Origin: M0108 sp049654905
GTDB taxonomy: Bacteria; Pseudomonadota; Gammaproteobacteria; Chromatiales; Chromatiaceae
Direction of reading: 5' to 3'
NCBI GenBank assembly: GCA_049654905.1
Contig: JBASIS010000034.1
Location: 1-17,768 of the forward strand
DNA length: 17,768 nt
This document shows, piece after piece, positions 17,491-17,768 of this stretch. The first letter of the stretch is position 1; each line of letters starts with the position of its first letter. A model generated the notes under the pieces. The model was not told where the DNA came from. It saw nothing but the letters and a program-made list of their open reading frames with translations, and made no database searches. A program made the position numbers and the translations under genes.

Positions 17491-17768
17491 ATGCAGCGGG
17501 TGATGACGGCGGCAATCGCGCTACTCGCGCTCCTGAGCGGGGTGGCGGAGGCCCAGCAGCCTCCGGGCTATGGCCCGCCCTATTTTTCCCCCTACCCGCC
17601 GCCACCGCCCTACGGCAGCTACCGGCCCCAGGATCCCAGCAATGCCCGCGGGGTGCCGCCGGCCCAGTTGCCTCCCGCCCCGTCGGCCCGCGCGGCCACC
17701 CCGCCGCCGACCGCTCCGTCTCCCGCTCAGGCACCGGCTCAGGCACCGGCGGCAGCCCAGGCTCCCGT
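17491..17768 (+). CDS. Proline-rich exported protein, 3' end outside window
   Basis: This is an open frame of at least 92 residues that reaches the right edge without a stop. GGAG lies 8 nt before the ATG. Residues 1-21 form a signal peptide (MQRVMTAAIALLALLSGVAEA|QQ). The mature part is rich in Pro, Tyr, Ala and Gln: PPGYGPPYFSPYPPPPPYGSY, then an Ala/Pro/Gln tract with a repeated QAPA unit. I do not recognise the family. It starts 103 nt after batC, at a place where batD often lies, but the visible part has none of the beta-domain features expected of BatD. Options are a cell-envelope structural or adaptor protein, or an atypical N-terminal region of a larger protein. The signal peptide and ribosome site make a real gene likely. 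Confidence 0.65.
   Translation, partial: MQRVMTAAIALLALLSGVAEAQQPPGYGPPYFSPYPPPPPYGSYRPQDPSNARGVPPAQLPPAPSARAATPPPTAPSPAQAPAQAPAAAQAP

Overview
The window is GC-rich bacterial chromosome from a gammaproteobacterium. The best guess is a Chromatiales-type (purple sulfur bacterium-like) organism, inferred from protein similarity to enterobacterial and pseudomonad orthologues, very high G/C at third codon positions, and frequent GTG/TTG starts. The genus cannot be fixed from sequence alone. There are 16 coding regions, the last one cut by the window edge. No rRNA, tRNA, CRISPR array, transposase or phage gene was found. The genes are mostly well-known families, and no clearly undescribed system is visible; the most interesting material is in promoter architecture, the Ter cassette and the Bat cluster.

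Region 1 (66-3889, minus strand) is a compact operon read ubiK-comM-yheS: a ubiquinone-biosynthesis accessory factor, a YifB/ComM AAA+ ATPase and an ABC-F ribosome-associated ATPase. It has a good -10 box ahead of ubiK.

Region 2 (3925-6832, plus strand) is a nitrogen-responsive operon. It holds a TorF-family outer-membrane protein, the PII protein GlnK and the ammonium channel AmtB. Upstream lie a near-consensus NtrC site and a sigma-54 -24/-12 promoter with the exact GG-N10-GC spacing. A UUCG-tetraloop intrinsic terminator closes the unit. The likely logic is that nitrogen limitation activates NtrC, which turns on ammonium uptake, its PII gatekeeper and an outer-membrane protein together.

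Region 3 (7031-8733, plus strand) is a minimal terD-terB-terZ cassette of calcium/metal-binding stress proteins. TerA and TerC are absent from the window. It ends tail-to-tail with bipA (8799-10613, minus strand), the translational GTPase BipA/TypA.

Region 4 (10614-11105) is a gene-free divergent spacer between bipA and moxR. It contains a 13-bp direct repeat, several palindromes and a bipA -10 box.

Region 5 (11106-17387, plus strand) is a MoxR/Bat operon: MoxR AAA+ ATPase, DUF58, DUF4381, two membrane-anchored von Willebrand A proteins (BatA, BatB) and a TPR protein (BatC) with a very long charged low-complexity segment. Genes are separated by 2-3 nt or overlap by 4-8 nt, so translational coupling is likely. 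A MoxR chaperone-like ATPase probably acts on the VWA/TPR proteins at the inner membrane and periplasm. Where BatD might be expected, a proline-rich exported protein begins at 17491 and runs off the window.
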